A DNA stretch of 64,000 nt. Source: JAFEBO01 sp050730655 (GTDB lineage Bacteria; Planctomycetota; Phycisphaerae; Phycisphaerales; UBA1924). Positions 26,648-34,822 of the stretch are shown here, piece after piece; within the stretch, counting starts at the first letter, position 1, and the number at the start of each line of letters is the position of its first letter. The notes under the pieces are model-generated. The model saw nothing but the letters and a program-made list of their open reading frames with translations. It ran no database searches and was not told where the DNA came from. The DNA lies in the NCBI GenBank assembly GCA_050730655.1, contig JBOHNL010000015.1, positions 25,914-89,913 on the forward strand, written 5' to 3'. The position numbers and the translations under genes are program-made.

Positions 26648-28660
26648 ATGATCGCTCATTCCAACTCGTCTCCTGTTTCACGCCTCGGCCTCCCCATGCA
26701 CGGCGCTGCCAACCCCGGCGTCACGGCCGGCGTCACAACGCCCGGCTCGTTCGCCCTCAAGAACGATGTCGGCGGGCCGCTTATGTTTGCCAGCCCGGAT
26801 ACGCCGGGCATGCCGAAAGCCAGCGAGAAGACGGCGTGGGATTTTCTTCCCGAGGGCTGGAGCGTGGTTGACCTTGGCTCTTCGCTCGATGCCTCGATGC
26901 CCCCTGCCTCGATGCCTTCTTCTGCATCGACACCCAGCGGCTGCGCCGCCTGTCTCGGTGATTCGCGCAAGTTCGCCGAGTTCACGACGGCAAAGAGCCA
27001 ACGCCTCCGCGTCATCTATCCCGGCGACTTCAAACCGATTACGCAGTTCGAATCCGCACGGCTTGGCATCATTACGCCGCAGATGAAGCGTGTCGCCGAG
27101 CGCGAGCCGCACTTTGAGACGCTCTTCCCCGGCCAGGGTGCCGCGGCTGTTCGCGACGAGATCGCGGCGGGCCGGCTTGTCATCCCTGCAAACATCAACC
27201 ACCTTCAGCACAAGCTTGACCCGATGGCGATCGGCCGCGCGAGCAAGACCAAGGTGAACGCCAACATGGGGGCGTCGCCTGTTTCCAGCGGCACCGACGA
27301 AGAAGTCGAAAAGCTCAAGTGGGCCGAAAAGTGGGGCGCGGATACGGTGATGGATCTCAGCACCGGAGGCGACCTCGATGCGACTCGCGCGGCCATTATC
27401 CAGAATGCCAGCGTCCCGATCGGAACGGTTCCGATCTATTCGATGATCATCGGCAAGAAGATCGACGATCTCGATTGGCCGACGATCGAAGCCTCGCTCC
27501 ATCATCAGGCCAGGCAAGGCGTCGACTACTTCACGATTCACGCGGGCGTGCGGCGCGGGCATTTGAAGTACGTCAAGAACCGTCTCATTGGCATCGTCAG
27601 CCGCGGAGGATCTCTCCTGGCAAAGTGGATGCTCGTCCACAACCAGGAAAACATCATGTACACCCGCTGGGAGGAAATCTGCGACATCCTCCGGCAGTAT
27701 GACGTCACGTTCTCGATCGGTGACGGCCTCCGCCCCGGCGGCCTCGCAGATGCGACCGACGACGCCCAGCTTGCCGAACTCGAAACACTCGGCGAACTCA
27801 CCGAGCGCGCCTGGCGCAAGGGTGTGCAGGTGATGATCGAAGGACCGGGCCACGTGCCGTTCGATCAGATCGAATACAACGCCAAGATCCAACGCACGCT
27901 CTGCCACGGTGCGCCGTTCTATGTGCTCGGGCCGCTCGTAACTGACATGTTCCCCGGTTACGACCACATAACGTCGTGCATCGGCGCGACGAGCATGGCG
28001 TATCATGGCGCCGCGATGCTCTGCTACGTCACGCCCAAAGAGCACCTTGGCCTGCCGAAGAAAGATGACGTCAAGCAAGGCTGCATCGCGTACAAGATCG
28101 CGGCACATGCGGCGGACATTGCCTTGGGCATTCCCGGCACACGCGACCGCGATGATGAATTGACAAAGGCGCGAGCCGCGCTGAACTGGGAGAAGCACTT
28201 CGAGCTCTCGTTCGACCCCGATACCGCCCGCGCGTATCACGATGAAGACTTGGATGTCGATACCGACTTTTGCGCGATGTGCGGGCACGATTGGTGCTCA
28301 GTCCGCATCAGCAAAGAGATCCAGGAATTCGCCAGCGGCAAGGCCGAAGGCTTCGAGCGCATGGGTGGCGCGGATGGCGACAAACCCGGTGCACCGAAGA
28401 AGTCTGCCGCGCTGACGGCAGAGCAACGGGAAATCCTCGCGAAGCGCGGCGTTCTTTCTCCCAACGAGATCCACAAGCTCGCGAGCAAGACGAAGAAGGC
28501 GCTCAATCTGCATGTCGGCGAGAAAGCGACGTGTCACAGCGACTATGTGGATCCGGATGCGGCGAAGTCATTGATCGAGCAGAAGGCGGGGCGGGAGGTG
28601 CTTGTGCCACTGGATGTAAGACCGGCGCTGGGGATTAGGAAGGACGATCACGTAATCTGA
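26648..28660 (+). CDS. thiC: Phosphomethylpyrimidine synthase ThiC
   Basis: The 670-residue radical-SAM enzyme converts aminoimidazole ribotide to hydroxymethylpyrimidine phosphate in thiamine synthesis. Signatures are NINHLQHKLDPMAIGR, VNANMGASP, DLSTGGDLDATR, EGPGHVPFDQIEYN and the C-terminal 4Fe-4S motif CAMCGHDWC (Cys542, 545, 550). The start at 26648 is fixed by the ribosome binding site inside the riboswitch. The N-terminal about 110 residues are partly Ala/Ser/Pro-rich. After the cluster motif the chain continues for about 120 residues, noticeably longer than in E. coli, with a Lys-rich insertion (PGAPKKSAALTAEQ). Confidence 0.97.
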   Translation: MIAHSNSSPVSRLGLPMHGAANPGVTAGVTTPGSFALKNDVGGPLMFASPDTPGMPKASEKTAWDFLPEGWSVVDLGSSLDASMPPASMPSSASTPSGCAACLGDSRKFAEFTTAKSQRLRVIYPGDFKPITQFESARLGIITPQMKRVAEREPHFETLFPGQGAAAVRDEIAAGRLVIPANINHLQHKLDPMAIGRASKTKVNANMGASPVSSGTDEEVEKLKWAEKWGADTVMDLSTGGDLDATRAAIIQNASVPIGTVPIYSMIIGKKIDDLDWPTIEASLHHQARQGVDYFTIHAGVRRGHLKYVKNRLIGIVSRGGSLLAKWMLVHNQENIMYTRWEEICDILRQYDVTFSIGDGLRPGGLADATDDAQLAELETLGELTERAWRKGVQVMIEGPGHVPFDQIEYNAKIQRTLCHGAPFYVLGPLVTDMFPGYDHITSCIGATSMAYHGAAMLCYVTPKEHLGLPKKDDVKQGCIAYKIAAHAADIALGIPGTRDRDDELTKARAALNWEKHFELSFDPDTARAYHDEDLDVDTDFCAMCGHDWCSVRISKEIQEFASGKAEGFERMGGADGDKPGAPKKSAALTAEQREILAKRGVLSPNEIHKLASKTKKALNLHVGEKATCHSDYVDPDAAKSLIEQKAGREVLVPLDVRPALGIRKDDHVI

Positions 28661-28662
28661 AT

Positions 28663-28697
28663 CGCAAGCCTCTGCAAGACCCGGCAGCCGGCTTGCG
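28663..28697 (+). terminator. Stem-loop just after thiC, possible terminator
   Basis: CGCAAGCC at 28663-28670 pairs with GGCTTGCG at 28690-28697, and an inner CTGC/GCAG pairing extends the stem. It begins two bases after the thiC stop. No T-tract follows, so it may be a transcript-stabilising or Rho-assisted 3' end rather than a classic intrinsic terminator. Confidence 0.4.
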
Positions 28698-28813
28698 AAT
28701 TCAAGATGACGACCTCTTCATTTTCATCTCCGGGGCGTTCTCGCGTTGCGTACCAAAAAGACTGTTGAATCCGGATGCCTGTCGTTGTAAATTGGTTCAC
28801 GGAGAAGAGAAAC

Positions 28814-29524
28814 ATGAACGCAATGCGTCTTGCCATGTTCGCCGCCTGCGCCTCGATTGCCTGTCAGTCTTTTGGCGGAGTCACGATCACCTCACGAACC
28901 ACAACCGCGCGCGCTTTTGCGGATTATCTCTTCAACCCACAGAGCAACTACAACGAAGTCAGCGCCTTCACTGGCGAAGGGGTTCATTCGGTCACCTTGC
29001 GCGGCTTTCACACACACTATTCCTGGGTCAGCTCTTCACTCATCGACGCCAAGTTCGAGGGCGCAAGCGAACATCCGAGCGGCAGCACCATTTATGACAA
29101 CGACTCGATGGATGTGCGGTTCACAGTTACGGGCGCACCCGCGACTGTAAACCTGAGTCTCAGCGGCCGCGCATTCCGAGGAAGCCTCAAACCGTCTACT
29201 CCAACTAACATCAACGCGTACTTTTTGATCTACAACGCCGACACCAACGCGCTCATCTTTGACTCGTGGAACATCGGTGCAGTGAGCGGCAGCCCGCCCA
29301 GCGACTACCGAGTCTGGTCGAACTCCACGTGGAGTTCGCTCCTGAATGCCGGAAACTACAAAGTGCTGATGCGAGCATCGGGAGATGTCACCGAGCACGT
29401 CGGTCCGGGATTTCCTGCTTCTGGATGGGGCAATTTGTCGGCAACCATGACCGTCATTCCTTCTCCGGGAACGGCGATGCTCCTTGTAGCCGGCGTGTGT
29501 CTTTCCTTCCGGCGACGCCGGTAA
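28814..29524 (+). CDS. PEP-CTERM-type secreted protein
   Basis: The ATG at 28814 follows GGAGAAGAG and opens a signal peptide (MRLAMFAACASIACQSFGG). The 236-residue protein is a predicted beta-sandwich rich in Thr, Ser and Asn with no catalytic motif. The C-terminus is a sorting tail: VIPSPGTA, a hydrophobic stretch (MLLVAGVCLSF) and four arginines, as in PEP-CTERM proteins that exosortase systems process. The Pro-Ser-Pro-Gly variant is common in Phycisphaerae. No exosortase lies in the window. The chain is unrelated in sequence to its neighbours. Confidence 0.78.
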   Translation: MNAMRLAMFAACASIACQSFGGVTITSRTTTARAFADYLFNPQSNYNEVSAFTGEGVHSVTLRGFHTHYSWVSSSLIDAKFEGASEHPSGSTIYDNDSMDVRFTVTGAPATVNLSLSGRAFRGSLKPSTPTNINAYFLIYNADTNALIFDSWNIGAVSGSPPSDYRVWSNSTWSSLLNAGNYKVLMRASGDVTEHVGPGFPASGWGNLSATMTVIPSPGTAMLLVAGVCLSFRRRR

Positions 29525-29560
29525 CCCGCGATTGATGCGGATCGCCTTTGATTCGGCCGC

Positions 29561-29947
29561 ATGCCGCTCCTCGGTCTTCATCACGTCGCCATCATCTGCT
29601 CAGACTACCAACGCTCCAAACGCTTCTACACCGAAGTGCTCAGATTACCCATCGTCGCCGAGCATTTCCGATTCGACCGCCAGTCGCACAAACTCGATCT
29701 CACCCTTCCCGATGGCGTCCAGATCGAACTCTTCTCCTTCCCAAATCCACCGCCCCGCCCCACGCGACCCGAAGCTCAAGGCCTGCGTCATCTCGCGCTC
29801 CTCGTCAGCGATCTCGACGCGGAAATCGCACGCCTCTCGTCGCTCGGCGTGACATGCGAATCGATCCGCACCGATGCGAACACCGGCAAGCGGTTCACGT
29901 TCTTCAAAGACCCGGACGATCTTCCGATCGAGCTCTACGAAGGCTGA
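29561..29947 (+). CDS. VOC-family protein, GloA2/YaeR-like
   Basis: The 128-residue vicinal-oxygen-chelate protein matches the GloA2/YaeR group closely: LHHVAIICSDYQRSKRFY near the start, then LDLTLPDGVQIELFSFPNPP and RHLALLVSDLDAEI, with a C-terminal IELYEG carrying the last metal-binding glutamate. His8, Glu55-type and His78-type ligands are in the expected positions. The cellular substrate of this group is not established, though it is related to glyoxalase I. No clear ribosome binding site precedes the ATG. Confidence 0.88.
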   Translation: MPLLGLHHVAIICSDYQRSKRFYTEVLRLPIVAEHFRFDRQSHKLDLTLPDGVQIELFSFPNPPPRPTRPEAQGLRHLALLVSDLDAEIARLSSLGVTCESIRTDANTGKRFTFFKDPDDLPIELYEG

Positions 29948-30008
29948 CTTTCCAGCTCGGCACGAGTGCTCGCGGCACATCGCCTTGCAGAGCAACAATC
30001 CTCAGCTC

Positions 30009-30542
30009 ATGAAGCCTTCCTATCGCCAAGCCGCTGTGTCCTTTGGCTACAAAGTCGCCGCGGTGCTCGTTGCCGCGGTTATCACTATCGCAGTGCAGCG
30101 CGGATGGCTGCCTTCTTCCGTTGTCAACTCGCCAACAGCGAACACCCCAACTTCAACCTCGCCGGCATCGGTTCCATCGTCGCCGTCTCGTTCAGCGACT
30201 CGCACAATCCGCGAACTCTACAACGCCCGCGCTTCCGACGCATGGGTCGAAACCTCCGGCCGCGTTGAGAAGCTACTGACCGACGACACCGATACGAGCG
30301 ATAATTCCGACAAGCATCAGAAATTCCTGCTGCTGGTACCGGGCGACATCACAGTGCTTGTTGCGCACAACATTTCCACCGCACCACGCGTACCGATCAA
30401 ACCCGGCGACACGATCTCGCTTCGCGGCGAGTACGAATACACCGAAAAGGGTGGCACAGTCCACTTCACGCACAAGCCCAAGTTCGCCTCCCGCAACGTG
30501 CAATCCGGATATATCGAGTTCAAGGGGATGCGGTACCAGTAG
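30009..30542 (+). CDS. Membrane-anchored DUF3465-type protein
   Basis: The 177-residue protein starts with an N-terminal helix (VAAVLVAAVITIAV), then a Ser/Thr/Pro-rich linker and a C-terminal OB-like domain that fits DUF3465: KFLLLVPGDITVLVAHNIS, APRVPIKPGDTISLRGEYEY, GTVHFTHKP. The family's function is unknown, but the domain is predicted to be extracytoplasmic. It follows the VOC gene by 60 bases and precedes the methyltransferase by 66, so co-transcription is plausible. Confidence 0.75.
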   Translation: MKPSYRQAAVSFGYKVAAVLVAAVITIAVQRGWLPSSVVNSPTANTPTSTSPASVPSSPSRSATRTIRELYNARASDAWVETSGRVEKLLTDDTDTSDNSDKHQKFLLLVPGDITVLVAHNISTAPRVPIKPGDTISLRGEYEYTEKGGTVHFTHKPKFASRNVQSGYIEFKGMRYQ

Positions 30543-30608
30543 GGTCCTGCCGCGAGTTACACTCGCCGTCGACCTGGACGTGCCGCTTCGAGCTGTGAGG
30601 ATCATCCC

Positions 30609-31418
30609 ATGACGACCGCGACCTTCGCCGGCTCAATCCCCCAGACCTACCACACTTTTCTTGGCCCGCTTATTTTCGATGCATACGCACGAGATTTAGC
30701 GACGCGTCTGAAGTCCCTCGCAAAAGCCAACGCCCGCGTTCTCGAAATCGCCTGCGGCACAGGCATCGTCACGAAAGAACTGCTCGCCTCACTTCCCGCG
30801 GGCGGGTCGTTCATCGCCTCCGACCTCAGCGAGCCGATGCTCACGCTCGGACGAGCAAATGTCGTAGCCGACGCGCGCCTGACGTTTCAACAGGCTGATG
30901 CCTGCGCGCTTCCCTTCAAGGACAAGTCGTTCGACCTCATCGCGTGTCAATTCGGCGTGATGTTTTTCCCGGACAAGGTGAAGGCCATGCAAGAATCGCG
31001 TCGCGTGCTCACGCCGGGCGGCACATATCTCTTCTCCATCTGGGATTCTCTTGCGGCAAATCCCATCCCGCGCGTCGAGCACGAAACCATTGCCGCACTC
31101 TTTCCGAAGGATCCGCCACAATTTCTTGCCAAATTCCCATATGGGTATTCTGATCGCGCGGAGATCGATCGAGTCACACGGGCCGGCGGCTTTGCGAATG
31201 TCAAGATTGAGACCGCTCAGTTCCCATGCACGGCCCCCGCTGCTGAAGATGCCGCGCGGGGGTTCGTCGAAGGCACTCCGATCCTGCCAGCACTGCAAGA
31301 ACGCGGCGTCACGGATATCGCACCGGTCCGCGCTGCGGTGACCAAGGCACTCGCCGAGAAATTTGGCGATCGGCCTTGCCGATCAACGATGAGCGCGATT
31401 GTCGTCACCGCGTCCTAG
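30609..31418 (+). CDS. Class I SAM-dependent methyltransferase
   Basis: The 269-residue protein has motif I in LEIACGTGIVTKELL, an acidic residue after ASDLSEPML, LTFQQADACALPF in the position of motif II, and FGVMFFPDK downstream. This is the pattern of UbiE/Methyltransf_11 enzymes acting on small molecules. The acceptor is unknown. It opens with MTTATFAGSIPQTYHTFLGP, typical of this subgroup. The convergent membrane-protein pair begins 54 bases past the stop. Confidence 0.87.
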   Translation: MTTATFAGSIPQTYHTFLGPLIFDAYARDLATRLKSLAKANARVLEIACGTGIVTKELLASLPAGGSFIASDLSEPMLTLGRANVVADARLTFQQADACALPFKDKSFDLIACQFGVMFFPDKVKAMQESRRVLTPGGTYLFSIWDSLAANPIPRVEHETIAALFPKDPPQFLAKFPYGYSDRAEIDRVTRAGGFANVKIETAQFPCTAPAAEDAARGFVEGTPILPALQERGVTDIAPVRAAVTKALAEKFGDRPCRSTMSAIVVTAS

Positions 31419-31472
31419 CCCCGCTCCTACCAAATCGTTGCTGCCCTTTCACCTGATCCAAGCGCCAGACCG

Positions 31473-32147
31473 TCACTGCGCAATCAAGTTCCACACGACC
31501 ACATACGCATTGCTGAATGCTTCCTCGCGAAAGAAACTAGGCGCAATTCCCGGCGTGCCGACAAAGGGCCTCAACATCCAGCCCATCTGGATCCCGACAA
31601 ATACGTACGCGATAAGCCAGTACGCCATCATGACGATGTGCCGGCGCGACCGCGCGAGCAATGGCCGGTACCGCTTCCACAGAATTCCTTGCGCCGCCAG
31701 CGTCGCGATGAAGAACATCACCCCGCTCGTGAGCAAAGCCGACCGGTGGCTCACGCCATTGGCGTACACAAACGCCGTCAGTGGCGCAAGTGAAGCGAGG
31801 ACTGCAGCAAAGGCCGCCTGCGAACTCACAATCGCACGCAGCGCGGCACGTACGTCGCTCCGAAGCCCAAGCACCGTGCTCAGTGCGAAATAACCCGGCA
31901 GGCAGACCGCCGACGTCGCGAAGATCATCAGCGGCATTTTGACCGCCGAATACACCGGGTACATCGCACGATCCAGATTCAGGTCAAACGCGCCCATCGC
32001 CAACCCGTAAAGCGGGCTCATGAGGGCGATGAACACGACGACGCGCCTGATCCCGGGCGCCTTGCTGGGTTGCCGCAGGCAATCGAGAAATCGTGTGAAC
32101 CGATCAACCTGATCCGCGGCGTAAGTTGGGCTCACAAGGTTGGTCAC
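31473..32147 (-). CDS. Membrane protein, second of a paralogous pair
   Basis: This 224-residue protein has five or six hydrophobic helices. It ends with a motif shared with the upstream gene: VGIQMGWMLRPFVGTPG, then an FFRE segment and a short C-terminal helix. The start was taken at the GTG at 32147 because it overlaps the previous stop as GTGA. A longer frame upstream to 32195 would overlap that gene by 52 bases. I do not recognise a function. Proteins ending in GxQMGWxLRPFxG exist in planctomycetes and other phyla and are sometimes labelled only by an unrelated domain name. Confidence 0.65.
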   Translation of the reverse strand: MTNLVSPTYAADQVDRFTRFLDCLRQPSKAPGIRRVVVFIALMSPLYGLAMGAFDLNLDRAMYPVYSAVKMPLMIFATSAVCLPGYFALSTVLGLRSDVRAALRAIVSSQAAFAAVLASLAPLTAFVYANGVSHRSALLTSGVMFFIATLAAQGILWKRYRPLLARSRRHIVMMAYWLIAYVFVGIQMGWMLRPFVGTPGIAPSFFREEAFSNAYVVVWNLIAQ

Positions 32148-32911
32148 TTGCGAACGCCGCTCCGAGGATCCATCTGTCCTGCGGTCGAGTTCCACACGCT
32201 CTCGATAAAGCTGCCGCTGCGAGGGCGGAAGAATGTCAATTCCTGTCCGGGGTGCCCGATGAACGGACGCAGCAGCCAGCCCATCTGAGAACCCACCAAT
32301 GCGTACGTGAGAATCCAGATCATGAACATGCCGGTCACGGAGCGCCGAGAGACTAATTCAGCCGAGGCGTCCGCGGCTTTCTCGGCTTCCACTCGATCCG
32401 CTTCCTGCAGTTGCATTAGAGTTCGCAGTAGAAAGCCAACACTGACGATTCCCGCGATTCCCAGGAGCGCGACATTCAGTAGCACAATGAATGTGTAACT
32501 CGTCGTGCTCACCGTGAAAAACGCGAGGATCGGGCCAAGTGAGGCGGCGAGCGCGAGATTCACGACAATCGTCGCGACCAGCAGGCGGAGCGTCGCGCGA
32601 AAACCGAGCCCGCATCCCATCAACGCATTGAAGACATACAGACTGGGAAACGTTACGAAAAGCGTGAGAAGAAAGAGCGCCGGTAATTTCACCATGACGT
32701 AGAACAGATGCAGCCACGCGCCGCTCGCGCCACCGGCGATCGCGTACCAGGCAATGAATGAGCCATGTATGGCGCCGAGCACCAGCGCCCACGGACCAAA
32801 CAGCCGCACCGGCGTCACACCCAGCCGCACCTGCTTCGCATCGGTCAACTTCCCCCGCAGGAGTTCATCGAGCGCGACGATCGCGCCCGCCCGGAATGGA
32901 ACGTTGGTCAT
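32144..32911 (-). CDS. Membrane protein, first of a paralogous pair
   Basis: The 255-residue membrane protein has five or six predicted helices and a cytoplasmic charged stretch (EADRVEAEKAADASAELV) before the last two. Its C-terminus carries VGSQMGWLLRPFIGHPGQ followed by FFRPRSGSF, which aligns with the neighbour's C-terminus. The ATG at 32911 was preferred over one 27 bases upstream because GGGAAGAG precedes it. The stop overlaps the next start as GTGA, so the two proteins are made together and may form a heteromer. Function unknown. Confidence 0.68.
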   Translation of the reverse strand: MTNVPFRAGAIVALDELLRGKLTDAKQVRLGVTPVRLFGPWALVLGAIHGSFIAWYAIAGGASGAWLHLFYVMVKLPALFLLTLFVTFPSLYVFNALMGCGLGFRATLRLLVATIVVNLALAASLGPILAFFTVSTTSYTFIVLLNVALLGIAGIVSVGFLLRTLMQLQEADRVEAEKAADASAELVSRRSVTGMFMIWILTYALVGSQMGWLLRPFIGHPGQELTFFRPRSGSFIESVWNSTAGQMDPRSGVRK

Positions 32912-33156
32912 GAGCTCTTCCCTTATGATGCCCGACAAAACAGCGCGATCCCTCAGATTCTTTCGAGCCGCGCCGAACCCTTATGTAACTCGATCTTCCT
33001 TGCCTGCCCGGACGCAGTGCCTTTGCATCGGACAGGTCGATGAGGTTTATGCGCCGACAAATGCTCGGGTTCGAATGATCTCCGTATTTTTTGCTGTGAA
33101 CAGCCGGCAATCTGCAACTCCCGCGCTCGCCGCCCGCGTTCAATTACACTTCAGCC

Positions 33157-34380
33157 ATGCCGCTCCTCCGCTCATTGCTGATTCCCTGCGCCGCGTTTGT
33201 GTGCACGATTTTTTGTGCGGTACAACCGACTGTCTCAACGGCAACGCCTGCCGCGGCATCCGCTCAGCACTACTTCCCGCCCGCAGGAACTTGGCAACAC
33301 AAAAAGCCCTCCGACCTCGGCATGAACGACGCGGCAATTGCGGAGGCCGTTGCCTGGACCCAAACACAAGAAACCGACTGGCCCAAAGACTTTTCGAAAC
33401 AATCTGAGATATTTGGCCGCCCGCTCGGTCCGCTTCCGAAGACTCGCGCTTCCATCAACGGCGTCGTTCTCAAGAACGGCTACATCATCGCCGAGTTCGG
33501 AGACACCACCGCCGTTGATCCGACCTACAGCGTCGCCAAGAGCTATCTCTCCACCATCCATGGTCTTACGCTCGACCGGGGCATGATCAAGTCCATCACG
33601 GATCCGGTCGGCCAATACATTCATGATGGCGGATACGACGAGCCACACAATTCGCTCATCACGTGGCAGCATCACGCCACACAAACCAGCGAATGGCAGG
33701 GAGAGATGTTCGGTAAGCCGAGCACGTTTCTTGGCAAGGCAGAATTCGGCGCCGGCGAGATGAAGCCGCGCGACATCAAAGAGCCGGGCACTCTCTTCGA
33801 ATACAACGATGTGCGCATCAACCGCTTTTCGCTTTCGTTGCTTGGGCTGTGGAAGCGTCCGCTGCCGGACGTTCTCAAGACGGAAATCATGGATCCGATC
33901 GGTGCATCCAGTACGTGGCAGTACCACGCCTACGACAATGCAACCGTCAACATTGATGTGCCTGACGCAAGCGGCAACTCAACTCTGGTTCCCATGCAGT
34001 CCATCAGCGGCGGCACACGCTGGGGCGCCGGCCTCTGGATCAGCACCCTCGACCACGCCCGCTTCGGGCTGCTCATCCTCCGCAAGGGAGAATGGAACGG
34101 AAAGCAGCTCATCTCAAAGGAGTGGATCAAGGAGGCCACGAGCCCGCATCCCGAACTTGCGGGCGCGAAGAGCGATTACGGCTATCTCTGGTGGCTGAAC
34201 ACCGACAACGCTTGGCCCGCGGCACCGCGCTCAAGTTTCTCTGCGCAGGGGGCTGGAACAAACTCCATCTGGATCGACCCCGAGCACGACCTCGTCGTCG
34301 TCTGGCGCTGGCACAAGGGTGGCAACGCTCAGGCCGAGTTCTACAAGCGGATTCTCGCGGCAATAGAGCCCGCACCCTAA
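33157..34380 (+). CDS. Exported serine hydrolase of the class C beta-lactamase family
   Basis: The 407-residue protein has an N-terminal signal (LLIPCAAFVCTIFCAVQP). The active-site tetrad SVAK (Ser125, Lys128) is followed by a YND motif in place of YxN and a late HKGGN segment in the KTG position, which together define the beta-lactamase/penicillin-binding-protein-like esterase family. Such proteins act as esterases, D-aminopeptidases or lactamases, and the true substrate is unknown. It is transcribed away from the membrane-protein pair. A promoter and two palindromes for the next gene begin 26 bases past its stop. Confidence 0.87.
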   Translation: MPLLRSLLIPCAAFVCTIFCAVQPTVSTATPAAASAQHYFPPAGTWQHKKPSDLGMNDAAIAEAVAWTQTQETDWPKDFSKQSEIFGRPLGPLPKTRASINGVVLKNGYIIAEFGDTTAVDPTYSVAKSYLSTIHGLTLDRGMIKSITDPVGQYIHDGGYDEPHNSLITWQHHATQTSEWQGEMFGKPSTFLGKAEFGAGEMKPRDIKEPGTLFEYNDVRINRFSLSLLGLWKRPLPDVLKTEIMDPIGASSTWQYHAYDNATVNIDVPDASGNSTLVPMQSISGGTRWGAGLWISTLDHARFGLLILRKGEWNGKQLISKEWIKEATSPHPELAGAKSDYGYLWWLNTDNAWPAAPRSSFSAQGAGTNSIWIDPEHDLVVVWRWHKGGNAQAEFYKRILAAIEPAP

Positions 34381-34406
34381 CTCGCAAGCGCCTCCAAAAA
34401 TGATTT

Positions 34407-34459
34407 AACCAGTTGGTTGACACCGCCCCAAGCGTGCTGTACGATTCAACCGCATGGTT
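34407..34459 (+). promoter_or_regulatory. Promoter and twin palindromic operators of the ArsR-SRPBCC operon
   Basis: A textbook promoter is present: TTGACA at 34417-34422, a 17-base spacer and TACGAT at 34440-34445. Two AACC-N4-GGTT palindromes flank it, at 34407-34418 overlapping the -35 box and at 34448-34459 overlapping the start codon at 34454. From the -10 position the transcript would start about 2 bases before the ATG, so it should be leaderless or nearly so. ArsR-type repressors bind such palindromes, so autoregulation is the natural inference. Confidence 0.75.
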
Positions 34460-34822
34460 AAACGATCGAATATCCTCGATTCCCAGCTGGATTCGGTTTT
34501 TCATGCCCTTTCCGACACCACGCGGAGGTCCATCCTCCGCGACGTGGCCTCAGAAGAAAAGACCGTCAGCCAGATCGCCGAGCCCTATCGCGTTTCGCTC
34601 GCGGCCGTTTCGAAGCACCTCAAAGTCCTCGAAGGCGCCGGCCTCATCCACCGCGAAAAACGCGGCAGCTTCCAATTCATCAAGGTCAATGCGATCCCCA
34701 TGAAAGAGGCGGAGCGCTGGCTCATCTACTACGAGAATCTCTGGAACGAACGCTTCGATCGACTGGGTGAACACCTCAAAAAACTGCAATCCAAGGAGAC
34801 CAACCGTGACGACCGTCAGTAG
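34454..34822 (+). CDS. ArsR-family transcriptional regulator
   Basis: The 122-residue winged-helix regulator reads VFHALSDTTRRSILRDVASE, then VSQIAEPYRVSLAAVSKHLKVLEGAGLI and a wing (HREKRGSFQFIKVN). It lacks the cysteine pair of metal sensors, as do the ArsR members paired with SRPBCC/AHSA1 proteins. The start codon lies within a palindrome, which suggests tight repression. The stop overlaps the downstream SRPBCC gene by 17 bases. The effector is unknown. Confidence 0.92.
   Translation: MVKRSNILDSQLDSVFHALSDTTRRSILRDVASEEKTVSQIAEPYRVSLAAVSKHLKVLEGAGLIHREKRGSFQFIKVNAIPMKEAERWLIYYENLWNERFDRLGEHLKKLQSKETNRDDRQ

Noticed and set aside
26678..28288. 536-codon minus-strand frame opposite thiC
   Set aside because: It is entirely antisense to a clearly coding gene, has no ribosome binding site or motif, and is explained by the third-codon GC bias of the thiC strand.
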